This document shows positions 34,801 through 48,589 of a DNA stretch of 64,000 bases, in pieces (the first letter of the stretch is position 1; the number at the start of each line of letters is the position of its first letter). The DNA is from Triplophysa rosa. Lineage: Eukaryota; Chordata; Actinopteri; Cypriniformes; Nemacheilidae. The position numbers and the translations under genes are program-made. The DNA lies in NCBI RefSeq assembly GCF_024868665.1, contig NC_079891.1, positions 24,032,103-24,096,102 on the forward strand, read 5' to 3'. The notes under the pieces are model-generated. The model searched no databases and had not been told where the DNA came from. It saw only the letters and a program-made list of their open reading frames with translations.

Positions 34801-37209
34801 ACTCCGGCAATTTAATCGTACACCTGAGGAGTCTCAACCATGAGGCGTCAGAACTAGCAAACTACTTCCAGACCAGGTGAGGAGGAGCTGAACATTCTTA
34901 GAAAATGTGTAGAAGCACAAATGTAGTTTTGTACGGTCGGCCCGGCCGTTCATTCCATTTTCAGTAGGCAGATGCGTGTTTATGGTTTGGGAGGTCAAAA
35001 AAGCATCCCGAACTGTATTGAACAATGTGTGTATTAGGTGAATAAACAATCAAATCCAGAGACAGCTAAAGCGGCTCGTTGAATGTCATTGTCAAACTGT
35101 TTCCCTCAGATTAAATGCCCTTTTTGCTCGGTTCCAACAGGTTCACCGCAGTCCAGGGTGACGCCCAGTTCTATTGTGGAGTATTTGGCAAAACATTGCT
35201 TAGTGAATAGGGCTTTCAGGAAATCCTTAAAATCTCATGTTTGATTTTATGATGAGTCTTAGGATAGGTTCAATTCAGAATCACCACTGCTTATTTGCTT
35301 CTGAATAGCTGTAACACACCCTTTCAGTGTTCCTTTTATTTTTTTTCTTAAAAAAACACGTCACACAACCTTACCTGATCATTTATTTTTTATTTCATTG
35401 GCAGACGCTTTTATGCCAAATTACTTGTCTTCCCTGGAATCGAACCCATGAACTTTGCACCGCTACAAAGTGAGCTTCAGGAACGGTTTAACTGAGCAGC
35501 ATTGTTTAGATGCAGTTAAGAGTTCTCAAATGCGATTTCCCTGTTTGAATACGAGTATGTTGTTCGAGTAAGTTTCATGGAACAAACGTGGCTTTGATTC
35601 AATATTGGAAGTGGTGAGACTTTTGGACTGTCTATTAGAAAAAGTAGCTCTGAGATGTAAACAGTTGCAGTGGTCAGAGAAATCAGTCATAGTTCAAGTC
35701 ATTACGACTGAATAGGTCTGACGCGAAGTTCTCAATAAAGCTCTTCTAAGAAGAGTATCAGTGGAATAGCTGTTTTTAAGTAGACTCTAAGAGACATTCT
35801 TCTGAGATAATCCTTCAATCGTCATGGTAGATCTTCATTAAAGCCGAGAGAAGGAGTCGGTTGCCTTTGTGCATTGAACTCCCGCTACATGTAGACTCCC
35901 ATATGTAATCCAGCTATTTATTTAATTTAAGGCCTCTCTTTTAGGATCTCGGTGGTCTATTCGTCTTTGTCAGACACAAATAAACAGTGTCTATGTAAGC
36001 TACGGCGCTGAAGCAATAGTTTGCCTTTCTTTTGTGCTTAATAAGAGAGGGAGAGGCTGCGCTGCATATCCTGATGCAGTTTTATTTGTTTCGAGACGAG
36101 GAACAGTCGACATTCTCTTCTCCGGAGACCTACTGTATATCAACATCCACTTAGTGGTCAAATGTATTTTACTTTAGTGATATACCTCTTTGTAATCGTA
36201 AGCAGTCCATTATAGATGAGCAAATAAAGACAAATTGTATGTCATTGTAATGCTTTTCCGATAAGAACTTTGATTTGAAGTTCATTGCGTCAAGAGTGCG
36301 AGGTTGTTTTTTGAAGAAATAGGAAATGATGTCAATAGTTATTAAATAATGTGACATCGTAGTCATGGATTAAGCTATCATTGTTGTGTTTTCCTGCTAC
36401 TTTCTGCCAAGCCGCAGTTGAGTTTTGATGATTCAGTCATTTTTGCATTTTTGCTTGGATAGCTGGGGTGTTTTGACATGTTTTTGCAGTTTATTGTTTG
36501 ACCTGTGCATGCCAGGACTGGCTCTTGATAAAATAAAAAAAGAAGAAATTTTACAATCGTATTCCCAACTTGGAGCACAATCTTGGATGAAATGTAACTC
36601 ATTGGATTTTTTACAAAAGGTTTTTTTTTTAACTTGCGACTGATTGGTTTGACATCCTCAGATTGTGGCTTCATATAGGAAAGACTGAAATCGATAACTT
36701 TAACATTTGAACTCATCTTTTCATTTTTTAAGCAAATAACATTGCTATGATACTACAAAATGATTCAAAGATATTTTTTCTGTTAAAATATGTAAAACAT
36801 GTTGTTTATATAGCATTTGATGAATTTCTGAATCTTGGTCTTTCTCTTCTTTTGTTGGTCCAGTGAGTTCCTCCTCCCAGACTACCTGAGCCACATGCAA
36901 GAGGATGAGGGGCTGGGACACTTTGAGATGACTGAGCAGACCTTTGAAGCCACTTCCTCCTCTTCTTCAGTCCAAACACCCGTTATCTCCCAAGTCTCAT
37001 CTACTATAAACTATGATAACCACCATCCTGCCCCTCCACCCCAAACTCCAAACCCCAAAATAGGGCACGGAGGGGAAGGCGCACCAGGGGACCACCTGAA
37101 GTCCACCAATGCTGTTACATCTCTGCAAGACCAGGAGGAAGATGAAGGAGAAAAGGAGAGAGCGGGCAGGAAGTCGAAGAAAACCCTTGTGTCAATTACT
37201 ATTGAGTAA
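31879..37209 (+). CDS. zbtb44: ZBTB44 BTB and C2H2 zinc-finger protein, 5 coding exons
   Basis: Nuclear BTB/POZ zinc-finger protein, inferred to be a DNA-binding transcription regulator. Exons: 31879-32971, 33180-33264, 34226-34377, 34576-34876, 36864-37209, giving 658 aa (human longest form about 570). Seen: MGVKTFTH start; BTB domain from about residue 28 (GHFCDVTIRVQGQLFHAHKV) to 120 (NIIDVLAAASYMQMF); long low-complexity Ser/Pro linker, longer than in human; the conserved stretches PVCRESRRKRK, KVERLSDEEVHEEVSQPVS and QEDLLISPQSSSIG; four C2H2 fingers (FQCPTCGVRFTRIQNLKQH, FQCDRCGKKFTRAYSLKMH, FRCQICSATFTSFGEYKHH, YECKTCGAMFTNSGNLIVH); and SSVQTPVISQVSST with the SITIE terminus. These match human ZBTB44 closely. 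Intron 2 appears to use a GC donor (AAAG/GCATGA), the only join in the window that is not GT-AG. The ORFs on the opposite strand of exon 1 are shadows. Confidence 0.95.
33652..34081. mobile_element. TTAA-flanked palindromic MITE in zbtb44 intron 2
   Basis: It begins TTAAAGGGACAATTCTCTCA and ends TTGGGTGAACTGTTCCTTTAA with TTAA at both ends. The centre has the arms TTTTGTGTTCAACAGAACAAA and CCAAACAGTTTTTGGCC, showing the same fold-back plan as at 24813. It is 430 bp because one arm is partly duplicated. No coding capacity. Confidence 0.8.
35396..35480 (-). repeat. tRNA-derived SINE fragment in zbtb44 intron 4
   Basis: Read on the minus strand it has an A-box-like AAGCTCACTTTG (plus 35466-35477), a strong B box GGGTTCGATTCC (plus 35436-35447), and then the body text GGCATAAAAGCGTCTGCC typical of a common fish SINE. 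It is a truncated copy and not a tRNA gene. Confidence 0.65.
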
Positions 37210-39485
37210 AAAAATTCTGTGTAAACATGTATAAAAACAGTCAATGTTTTGTGATCCTGTTGAAAACACTGGGAATGCAACTCGGTTTTACATTGTCCAA
37301 AACTATGATGCAGGTTTTTCATTTCTTTTTTTTGTCATTTTAGCAGATCTTGGGGAAAAAAAAACATTTCATTTCATTTTTTAAATATGATCTCTATTTG
37401 CAGCCCAGTTGCTAATTGGAAGCACATTTACATCATTATTTAAATATTTATAATTTAATATGGTTTGAAATAGCATGCTTTGTGGCAGTCGGTCAAATCA
37501 CATCAAATGATTTCAGATTTCATTTTAAAAGCGAAAAGCAGCTGATATCCATATTATAAATATGATAATAATTGCTAATTACCTTAACTGCATTACATTG
37601 GACTCTAAAGTACAATCTTTTCTTTTATTGATTCCCTATCGTCTCCTACTTAACCTGGAGCCTTAACTATAGCAAACTGCCCCTTCTAAATGAAACTAGA
37701 CAGTTTTAAACCAGGAAGCTGCAACCATCTAAGAATTGTCCAAAAAATGTGAATGACTGTGTTACTACTTTCATATGCAGAAACAAAACAGATTGCTGTC
37801 AAATATGAATACACCTGAACCTGCACAAACAACCGTGAAAACCGTGATCTTATGAGCTTAGTTGCTTTGACATGTGAGGAGTATGACTTTTTGTTTCTCC
37901 CCTACCCCTCCTTTCTGCTGTGTAATGTAAAATGCTGCTAAAATTTGTAAACTGTGCCTCTTGCCCAGCTCTCAGAAACAAATTCGATCTAAAGAGCTGT
38001 ACGTGTTACACCAACATTCTCTTTTGATTACGACATATGGAAGAAATGTCAAATGGGTCACGTTTTAATAGAGTGGAAGGAAGGTGATATTTTCATAGCC
38101 TTTCCGTTTTATTGCTGTTGGAGAATGTTTCTCCGTAACTTGATGCCATAGATGTATGTGCCTAACAAGTCTCCCAACAAAGTTTATGAATACCTTGTGA
38201 TTATGGCATGAGCCTTGATTGAAGATGAAGCTGCAACTTTGGAATATGTAGCATTTGTTGTGGTCTGTGGTTTCAATGCTAATGCATATGACTTGTGTGA
38301 ACTGCTTCCTTTGTGTGATATTGCACATGGCAATCGGTCGATTGCTTAGTTGCAAGATTTTTTAAAAGTATAGGGAACAAAGATTTTTAATATGCTTTGT
38401 GCAATATGGTTATGGATGATTATCTTGTTACGAAAGTAAATGTGAAGTAAAACTTTTTATACCGCAGTGGACAATGAGCTGAAGGCTGAAGGGTTTAAGG
38501 TAGTAGAGAAATAAGCTTAAAAAACACACAGGAATCTGAATTGTTAACGCGTGTGAACAGCAAAAGAAGTAGTATTGTCTTCACTGCTATAGCAAAAGGG
38601 TGCAATATCATTCTCTGATATCATTTCCCTCGAGATAGTCTCGCTCATCTCACGCTTCATTTTTTGTGACTGTTGCTCAAACTCGGTTACTTCATAGTCT
38701 GAGAGTTTGTAGTGACGCATTTACCATAAGACAATATTGGCTGCCTGTTCCAGATCGCTCTGTGTGCTACTTGCATGTTTTCCCTGTGCAGAAGAAATAT
38801 GGGGAAAATGAATATAGCATGGGTTCATTCGTTCGTTGAATGTTGTTCAAATATGTGCTACTACCATTTTGTATACAGTATTCAATCTTTGGTGTTCAAT
38901 TGTTTGAGCAGAAAGAACAGTGATATTTCAGTAGTCATGATGCTTTTTCATATTCTGTATTGATTACAGTTACCTTAAAGTGTCAATTTGTAGATTTGTA
39001 ATATCCATGTGAGTGTGAATAGTTCTTTGACCGTTGTAGTGTTGGCTTTTGTGATAATGTCTTGATATATTTATAGTCTTTTATTTTTTATTAAGCTTAG
39101 CTTTAGTTGTATCTTGTGCCTTTGGATATTGGATCTGTATTGTATTTTAATTAGCAAAAACATGCATTGATATAAATCCTGATGTTTTGTAGACAGAATG
39201 CTGGTAGACTTCAAATGTAGCTCGAAACGTAACATATTTTTGAAGTGCTATTCGACACATCGTTTAAACTGTACGTTTTGTGTTTATTTTCATAAAGACA
39301 AATGTATTTGTTGTTTTGTATTTCTTCTGTGGTTCTTATCATCAGTTCCTGTGCCAATTCAGATTTATTGAATGATGTTTTGTAAAAATAGTAGATTTCA
39401 GTAAATTGTTACAGCCTAACATTCAAAACAAGTTTTGCCTTGATTTGTTGCTGTATTTTAATGCAAAATTATCTTTACACATATA
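37210..39485 (+). other. Probable long 3' UTR of zbtb44
   Basis: AT-rich DNA following the zbtb44 stop, free of recognisable repeats until the Tc1-like element at 39486 and with only short ORFs. Mammalian ZBTB44 has a long 3' UTR, so part of this is likely transcribed. The end could not be placed: no clear AATAAA with a GT-rich tail was chosen. Confidence 0.35.
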
Positions 39486-39956
39486 CAGTCGTGGGCAAAG
39501 GTATTTGCAGTGACATAAATTTTGTGTTTTACCGCTTCTGTAATTGTAGATTTTTCCACATGTTTCTGTGGTATACTGGATATCTTAAGTTAGCTTATCT
39601 TGAGTTTTAAATGCGCTTATTGGTAAAAACATAAAATATGTAAAAAGTTAATATTTACAGTGTTTGGCCTTGTCTTACATAACCTTTATAATTCGCTCAG
39701 GCATGCTGGATATTAGCTTCTGGGCCAAATCCTGACTGATGGCAATCCTTTCTTGCCTTATTAGTGATCACAATTTTTGGGCTTGACCACAGGTTCTCTT
39801 ACATCTGGGGAGTTGCTTGTTTTGCAATTATTTAAAATGCGTCGATCACTCTGCATAATAATCTTTAAACAATGTGAATGAACACCACAACAGCTTAAGC
39901 AGAAACTTTATTAAACACAGCATTTATGTCACTGCCAATACTTTTGGCCACAACTG
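39486..39956. mobile_element. Non-autonomous Tc1/mariner-like element, 471 bp
   Basis: Both ends carry about 33-bp inverted repeats (left CAGTCGTGGGCAAAGGTATT; right read inverted CAGTTGTGGCCAAAAGTATT), continuing into GCAGTGACATAAA on both sides. TA dinucleotides flank it (39484-39485 and 39957-39958), as expected for Tc1/mariner insertion. No transposase ORF. Confidence 0.85.
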
Positions 39957-40955
39957 TACTTTGTCATGTTCTATGTGTCATACCACGTATAGTGCAAATA
40001 GAGAAAGGAGAACACGACACATCTGCTAGATTTTTATGTCAAAGAGGGCTTTTATAGTCCAAAACAAGCTCTGGTGTGTAATAAAAAAACACTATTGTCA
40101 ACCGAGACCACAAACACACTAAAGGAAACAATGCAACGGCATTAATTTAGCTTTGGCCTGCTAGATGAAGGTTATGTGCGCATTTGCCGACTCCAAGCAC
40201 CTGCTTGTGATTTGGTGTCCTCTCGCTCTGTGAACCTGGAGGGAAAAGAAGGGCGAAAAATTAGGACAATCTCTCAAACCGAATCATGTCTGATAATAAA
40301 ACAAATGATTTTAATTCACTGTTCCTGACATACTGTCTTAAATTATCTTATAACATTGACCTTGTAATAAATAGTTTGGACAGCATGCTCGTCATGGTAT
40401 CTCTAATTTACTATTAAGAGATCAGTGGATACTGGGCATAAATATAAAGGCATATCTGATGCCACGTGTTTGGCCTTCACCTGTAATCGTTAGTCAAATG
40501 GAGCTATATAACTCAAAATGATCATCTGGTATCTGCCAAGCAAGATACTTTTTAGTGACGATGGAATGGTTGTTGTTTGAGAGTCCCACATGCCAAACAC
40601 AAGCAAATAGAAAATGGACTTTGTATTTAAATATTTACATTTGGAAATACATGTTCAACAGTCCTCACATTTGCAACAAGAGCTAAGATTCTAAACATTT
40701 ATTCTTTTTTTATCTAATTATGGTTTACATGTCAGCTTCCCACAAAGTTTTCTTTCGGTACATGGATATTGGCTTGGCTTGCATATACATCAGATTTTAA
40801 AATGTCTACTATGAGTGGCTTTATTTTATGCAGAACTAATTGAGTCTTAAAGGAGCTGTAAAGGATTTCAGCCAGTTTGCTAATTTCAACCACATTCTCC
40901 AAAATCGCACCCAGGCCGATGTCTCCAAAAGGGCACAGTTATTATCTGTCAGATA

Positions 40956-41225
40956 GTAACACTTTATTTTGATAGTCCACTTTAGATGTTTTACAAATTG
41001 GTAAGTGTGCAACTTGTCAACTAGCATAGAGTTTTAGTAGACTGATTGTTTAATATTCGCTAGCACTTTACTATGATAGTGCATCAAAACATCCTAACGG
41101 CTATAAGTAACTTTGAAACTACATGTCAACTTACCTTAACCCTGTACCCAATCCTAACGCTTACCTTAACCGAACAGTCTAATACTCTAAGAATGTGTTT
41201 AGGTGTATCAAAATAAAGTGTGACC
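40956..41225. mobile_element. MITE with GTAACACTTTATTTTGATA ends
   Basis: Left end GTAACACTTTATTTTGATA and right end read inverted GGTCACACTTTATTTTGATAC are terminal inverted repeats. GATA flanks both sides (40952-40955 and 41226-41229). The inside has the CCTTAACCCTGTACCCAATCC text common in such fish elements. About 270 bp, non-coding. Confidence 0.7.
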
Positions 41226-42435
41226 GATAGTAGTGGCTTTTTATGCAAAGGATTTCAAACAATTGATAGCATTTTACATTTTCAAAGCTGATGACATTTG
41301 GAAAGTAGATGCCAAAGATTGTGCAACCTGGAATGTGACGATTGGTCAGGGATCACATGGGGAGCTCTTTCATTGCCACTGTTATATAATCCATGATCAT
41401 AAGAAAATAAGTGTAAAGTGTTTCAACAGGTTCTTTCGTTCCACTAAATGCCTCCTTTTTGATGAACACCATGAACAACTTTTTCGTGTTAACCAAAACC
41501 ATCAGATGCATGCAAGAACATTTCCATTGCCAATGACATGGTCCCAATAAACAAAGCAGACCCACAGAGAGACATATGCAAAATGTTCCCTTATACGTTA
41601 AAAGTTTGTTTTTGACAGTATTTACGTGTTTTATTTATTGCTCACGGGTTTAGCTATTGCTTTTGATCTCCAGATGCAGCAGAGGTTTTCGAACTGTGTT
41701 ACATTGTTTCATACGCTCTTATCATTTGAATAAACTACATATGTGTGGTAGAGTGCAAACACTATAACATTCATCACATCTTGTGTACATGTGTCCCAAT
41801 AAAGCATCATTTATTTATTTTCTCTTGATGTTCCTTCTTAACATCTGGCTGTGATGTGATTTATGCTGCAGATTTGTCAGACTAACACTGTTTCCCTAAA
41901 TACAACTAAACACCATTACTCTTTAAAATATGGACAGCGCTTCATAGTCAAAACTTTGATACCTCTACAACTTTGATATACTATCAGCTTGTGTGGATTT
42001 CTTTCATCTTTTGGTTGAGATTTGAGAGAAAGTATAAATTTATTACAAATATATTGTCTTTAATGGGAGCCTGCCTCTGAAACAAGAATATTGATTGAGC
42101 CTAATGTCTGACAGTTTAGTCTACATTCATATTTCTCAAGATGATGCACCTGTGCTGGATTAAACCTTGCTGCGTAGTTACTGTTGGAACGTCAAAGCAA
42201 CAAGCAGGTGTAGATCAGGCTGTGCATTTGATAAAAAATTACTCCAAACTCTTCATTTTGGAATGTAAGCTTATATCAGTTTTGGAATATTTACTAATAT
42301 AAATATATACTAATACATATGCACACTTTTGTCAGAATGACAGTGCCCAAGTCACCAGCTTGCTAACCAATCTTCAGTTCAACAATTCCTGCAGCTAAAA
42401 TGGTAATAGTTTATGTCTTATGGTCATGATTATGA

Positions 42436-42975
42436 TCAACAAACAACGTTGCAGTCCTGAACATTGCACATTGTATTTGGCACCCTGAAACTTACTTTCC
42501 TTAATATGATCAATGGCCACCTTTCATTTCTGTAACTGGATGGTGTAGTTCTTTGGAAATTGGTGATCTCATCTATAACGCTGAGCATGTAATGGTTTCC
42601 TAGCTCAGATCCCAGAACAACACTCAAAATGTTGATAACAACTCTCCTCATTGGTTTCACATGAAGGACTGGTGCACACCCTCTTTCCTCGGGCAATGCA
42701 GACGTTGCAGTAGTTGTCACCAACTCTCCAGCACTGACCCTAAAATCATCCCCTATATGACCAGCGTATGTAATGACCAGTCCTTGTTGTCTCCTGTGAC
42801 AGCTGCAGACATGCTGTTTCAGTGAAACTGATGAACTGTGGTCAAACAATTTTGTTCTTGGGATCTGTCCAGTGCTAAAACATTTGGGAGTTATGTTGCT
42901 CCAAGCAGTTAGACTGCACAACCAGCTGTTTGGCTGCCGCAGACATCTGTTATCTCCACGGCAATATGCTGTCAC
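42436..42975 (-). CDS. Unassigned ORF of 179 codons, possibly one exon of an unknown gene or lncRNA
   Basis: It is the longest ORF in the 37-52 kb gap and contains AYCRGDNRCLRQPNSW and HIGDDFRVSAGELVTTT. I recognise no domain in it. On the minus strand a strong donor (GAAA/GTAAGT, plus 42487-42496) falls near its end, so an exon could stop there. No matching acceptor, TATA box or second exon was found. It may well be chance. Confidence 0.2.
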   Translation of the reverse strand: MTAYCRGDNRCLRQPNSWLCSLTAWSNITPKCFSTGQIPRTKLFDHSSSVSLKQHVCSCHRRQQGLVITYAGHIGDDFRVSAGELVTTTATSALPEERGCAPVLHVKPMRRVVINILSVVLGSELGNHYMLSVIDEITNFQRTTPSSYRNERWPLIILRKVSFRVPNTMCNVQDCNVVC

Positions 42976-44101
42976 CTTTTGCTGTTATGGGTCCATAGGT
43001 ATATACCTATACTCAGGTACCGGGGTAGATGAGTCATATGAATAACGTGACACATGAGATATAAACAAAAAGGAAGATCTGGCTGTTACTACAGTCTAAA
43101 TAGCATTTGCAGCTGTGCATTGTGCTTTGTTTAAATACATTTTTAAGTTAACTTCTAGGTTTTTTGTACAAGTTTTTTTTTGTACAAGGTTTTTTGCAGA
43201 GGCTGCTGTGCCATTATGAGTTATTTCCACATTATCTATTATTAAGCTACAAATGATCTAGAATGGAACAAAATCCGCTTCTACAAGGAATGGTTTTGAG
43301 GGAAACCTTAAAAGAGGAACTCCAGAAACCATCACATGTTTTTATCCTAGAAAGCTAATTGCATTAACAGAAGCCGTCAAAAAATACAGTTTCCGCATGA
43401 TTCGAGAAATTAAATGAAATTTATGCTATCAGTGTTGTCAGATTATATTGCTGTTTTGATGTTATTGAAACATTTTCTGGACACACAGTTTTGCCCCTTT
43501 TCTTATTCAAGCAAACAGAAGTCATACTGTATGCGTAAATAGAAAACTGTTGCCATAGATCGTCCAACTGAACTGATTTAGCTTAAATGGATTTTAGTTG
43601 CTGTGTTTAGTCTATTGTTTGTGAATTCTTCATAAACAACCCTTACGAAACAAAAATATATGGGAATATACTAGAAATATAATATAATGCAATATATTAA
43701 ATAAAACATTTCCAGTATATTGACAGTTAATTGGAAAATATATTTTCTTTGCATAAAGAAAGTCCCCACTACTGCTTTTACACACAGTCAAACTACAATG
43801 ACTTTAAAAAAATCTGAAATCTGGCTGTCATTCTCTAGTGTCAAACTTTCCCGACTTTCATGGCATTGAAACTGGCACTTTTGCCGTGCGGCTCGAATCA
43901 AAGAGTGGGGAGGAAGTTGCTTTGTGCAATGATGTTTGCTCATTGAACACAACTGACAAAAGTTCAAGCATGTTTTATTTGTGCTACTCTTAAGTGTAAT
44001 ACTGACCACTGAAATGTCTAGTGGAGAATATTTTTAAAAAGTCAGGTAGAAAAGGCACTCAAATATTGCACAGTAAAATCCTTCACTTTTGTTCATATAA
44101 T

Positions 44102-44130
44102 CTGTGTGTGTGCGTATGCGTGTGTGTCTA
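44102..44130. repeat. TG microsatellite, imperfect
   Basis: A short run of TG repeats interrupted by CG and TATG (TGTGTGTGTGCGTATGCGTG). Simple repeat, nothing more. Confidence 0.7.
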
Positions 44131-47100
44131 TAAAGGGTGCTTGTTAAACCCACACTGTCAAGGAGAATAATGCTATGCTATTGAGATCTATGCCATGTAC
44201 AACAAATCAAACTTCAAGACCAGGCAGGCTTCAGCATTTCAATAAGCCAAGAAGTTGATATAACTACTCAGGTGCAACCGGGGGCGACCTCACAATGAAT
44301 GGGGTGTTAAACCAACAGATTGTGTAATGAAAGATAGGCCATGATCACACTGAGCAATGTCTAGCTATTTTTCCTGCTCTGTCCGTCAAGCTTAAGTCTG
44401 GATTTTTAAAAGTGGAATTAATTTTCTTTTAGAGTTAACACCTTTACTTGAGCTACAATAACAACAGCAACAACTATCAGGCACATTAAGTGACAGATAA
44501 AGTTTTCTTCCCTTAAAGTTCCAAGATTCCAATGAACTGGCCTACAGAGATAATGATACCTTGACTCATTTTTCATTCTGCGTTCACGAATGTTTTTGCC
44601 TCTACAGAACAGTTTCTTGGCACATCGCTGAACTGTAATATACAATTGGATATACTGTCATCTGATGTTTGGTGCCGTTGCCTAGGAAACAGTCCACGTA
44701 TTTGAAGTGAGTGGAAAGGCTCTGGAGGCAGGACTTCATCTCTGTCATGTCACTGAAGTTTAAGAGGAGCGGTGCAGAGATGAAATGGCGAAGAGCCCTG
44801 CTCTTCTTCATGGCCTAATATCGTTAAGAGATAATCTTACAAAGCAGTCAAAAGATTTGTAAGAGTTGTGTCTCAGTGTCAAGTTTAGGCCACGTGCAGA
44901 CACAAAACCTGTTAGACATGGTTTAAGATGACATCAGGGTCCATTCTGTGTTCATCCAGGAAGAGATTCAGTGAAGATCAGATTCACTGAAACACAGTAT
45001 TAAAATAACCTCTGGCCTCCATAAATTATACATTTAAATGTATACAAACAGATTAAAATTCCATTTGGTGACATTAGTTTATTTTTGTGTTTCTTGTTAT
45101 TTCCTGAGAATGTGCTGTTTCTTTCATTGCAGTTTTCCATTGCATGTTAGAAAACAGATGGAAAACTCAAGCTAACGCGAATGACAAAATGTTTCAAACA
45201 CAACACGATAAGAGTGATTTTTTCCAGAAGGGCAGAACGTCAGCAGATTTGAGAATGAAAAAACAACTTGGTTGTCCATGTGACACTAGCACAGAGAGAA
45301 AGTATAAAAATATATTTTAAATTAGTATATTTTAAATAGGAAGTCACTTTACAGAAATGTTATTTTTCATAGTTTGCTGTTTGATTATATTTGGGCACAA
45401 TTTTAGTAAACCGCATGATTGTATGTGTCATGATGACTTTTAATGACAGGACCACTAAAAAAAGGAGGAGAAAATTTTGTGTTGGGCTCTAATTTTTTCA
45501 CAGTAATTAAAATGATATACCTTACGAATAAGTCATGATGCCTATCAGAGATATTTAAGGTTATTGGACTTGACAGAAAAAGCATTTAGACACTTACTAC
45601 TGTAATGATGACATCACATATGAAACAAAAATCTATTTATTTTCTAATTCAAGGTATCATTTTAAAATATTGCAACACTAACAAGTTATGTTAAAAGTAC
45701 TTACAATAAATGTATAGTAAATAAAATATGCAGTAAATTTTGTAGTCTAGCACTTGCTGAGTCACTTTAATAAAAGCAGATATTTGACTATATTTTATCC
45801 AGCAAGTTTGACGCAAACCGGGAAACTTTTTTTCCTTCCAAGGATGTGTTTGTTACCATGGCAGCCCAATGCTGTTCTGGGACAGCTGTGGAGCATTCCT
45901 CATTGTTCCACAAGTCTGAGGAAACAAACAACCGCTCTTTGACATTTCTCTCCACATGCCCCACCAAACAAAAATATGCCATTCAATAAACTAAACCATA
46001 TAGTTGTAAAAATACGGTGTCATAATTACAACTGTTTTGTGGTTTGGGAATGACTTCAACCTACACCAATAAATGATCCATCAGACGTCTTCTGTCTTTG
46101 CTAATGGTCTCAGACCTAATTTCTGCTCTTGCCCTGTGATAACCATCACTGGCCTAAAGCGTCTTGGGCTAACCCCAACAGCATCACGACAGGAAGTGAA
46201 TCAATCTGCTCTTCAAAAAATAGAGGAGAGAAACAGTGTCCAGCCAAGTGTGGTCCTTCCCATCATAAATAAGGAAAACGTTTAAGGAGAAAGAAATGCC
46301 TCACCAAAGCCATCAGGAGCAATTGATGACACTAGCATGTGTTCACTTCCTCCCCAGTTACCTAAAGCCACTGTGATCGCTTTCACAGACACCAGAACCA
46401 AGGCTCAGTCCACCCACCAACTGTCTGACCTTTATATAAGACCAAACTGTGGGAGGAAACCTCACTGTTACACTCTGAAGCTGTGCACGAGGGGTAAAGT
46501 ACAGTTTGATGAAATCGTAAAAGACAGAATCAAGTCAATTACCATGATTTACAAAGTGCAGGTTGCCTTTCTGACCACACATGCTGATTATTCTGACACA
46601 TGCAAATCTGTGTGTGACTCAGTGCATCTCCATCTAAAAGTTTAGATGCTTAAACCAGAGGGAGGAATAATCTCAAGATGTTCTTTCAGGAGACCAGAGA
46701 AACATACACAAAGACAATGGGAAAGTGAAGAAAAAAACATTTTTAACAAGATTGTAGGTATGAAAAGTGTAGCTACTAGATCTTATACACAGACACGTTT
46801 ATGCACGCTGGGCAATGTTCTACTTAAAAAGTACACATCTGGACACCAATCCTCCCTCACCTACACTGCCAGGCTCAGCAGACAGACCGGACTAAACTGT
46901 ATCAAGAGAACAGTGAGTTCAGACTGCCTCATTTGGCCAAAATATCATCTCTCACACACATCCACGTAAACTGCAGTAGTACCATGCACTCCGCTTCTAA
47001 CAATAAACTAGATAAAAGTGATAAAACAGAGTCATTGCAAGAGAAAAACTATGTGAGCGCGGAAGAACAAGAGGAGAGCGATGAAATAGAAGAAGATTGT

Positions 47101-48589
47101 TGTTTATGACTCGCGAAGCACAAATCCTTGACGTAAGAGAGCGATGACATAGTGATAGTTAACATAAACTACGTGTGGGATGTAAAAGATTAGGAAAGTT
47201 TGTAGCATGACATCACTCCTCTGATTCTTGTCGTTCTCAATAAACCACTTTTGTATCCATACTTCCTTACTTACTTTCTGTGATAAATAAAGATTTGAAA
47301 TAGACGCCATATATTAGACAGCTGTTTTCAAGCATCTTCTCCTTTCAGACTGAGACTGACCATTTAGAGGTTGCAGGAAAGATGGTAAAATCATTCAGTG
47401 TTCTTAACATCTAAGCTATGTCATGCACGTTTATATCCAACTTGCTGTGAGGAATGACAGGAATGTTGTTTAACTCTAAACTGCAAGTACTTGGTTGGCA
47501 AAGATAATTGCATCATAAAACCCCATGCCATTAATTTTTTAATGCTTGTTTTTAACGGGCAAAACACATTATATGAGCCACCGAGGAGGAGACATCAATC
47601 CATGCCATATTGTTATGAAAAGCCGTTTGAATGAAAATAATCCAGTGAAATAAAACAGGACCATAAACAGAGCACTATGGGAAAAGATAACAAAACAAAA
47701 GCTTGCACAGTTGGGATTAATTAAATTAAGATTATATTCATGGCGCTCCTCATACAGTCCATATGGCTGTACCATCTGAACAGTGTCTGTAGTCTAAATA
47801 TCCATAATTTAAGTGGATTATATTGTCAACACAACTGTCAGAGGAGAATTTCTTACGATATAGCAGTAGAGACGCTGATTATTGAAGAAACACTGCCTCC
47901 TTGAGGTGACATGGAGAATTACACGCCTTCCTCTGCGGTCAATTGCTGGGATTACAATACAATTCCTTTGAGAACGGAAATCCTGAGTCAGTACTTTGAA
48001 AACATTTATTAATGCCTGCTAAAAGACATTACATCACATAACAAAGCCAAATAACAAAGCCAAACAAAACCTGTCCACCTGGGGATTCACCTGCTAGGTG
48101 GAGAGGCCCTGCAGCAACTAAATGGCATTTAATACTGACTTCATCCTCTTCATGTGTTCAGGTGAGGTCACCCATGACAAAGACACCTGCAGCAAAAACA
48201 CTGAAGCAATCTGTGCCCTGGATAAACAAAAGCCCTTTTCTAACCTCATGCACAACACCGCAATGTCTTTGTTTTGGTTTTTCTGCTGTGTTTAGGATCT
48301 TACCTTGCTGAATGCCCTCAGGGTATCTCAGGTCTTTTGAAACAGAAAAACGTCATGGGAAAACATCTGCTGTCAGAAAGTACATGAAGTGTAACCATGA
48401 CAGCAGCATAAATCTATCACCTTTATAAACATGACTGCATTTTTCCACAGTGTCTGTGAACAGTTTTTTTGCAACTTGTTTAAAATAAATCAAAAAAGTT
48501 AAAATAATCCTTCATCAACACCAAAGCATAAATGACGTATTTGAACTGCGTAAATCAGCATTATATATTATAAATATTAAAGTCACTAA

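Noticed and set aside
46073..46969. Three neighbouring plus-strand ORFs of 70-107 codons
   Set aside because: Different frames, no recognisable protein, no shared splice sites that join them; most likely chance.
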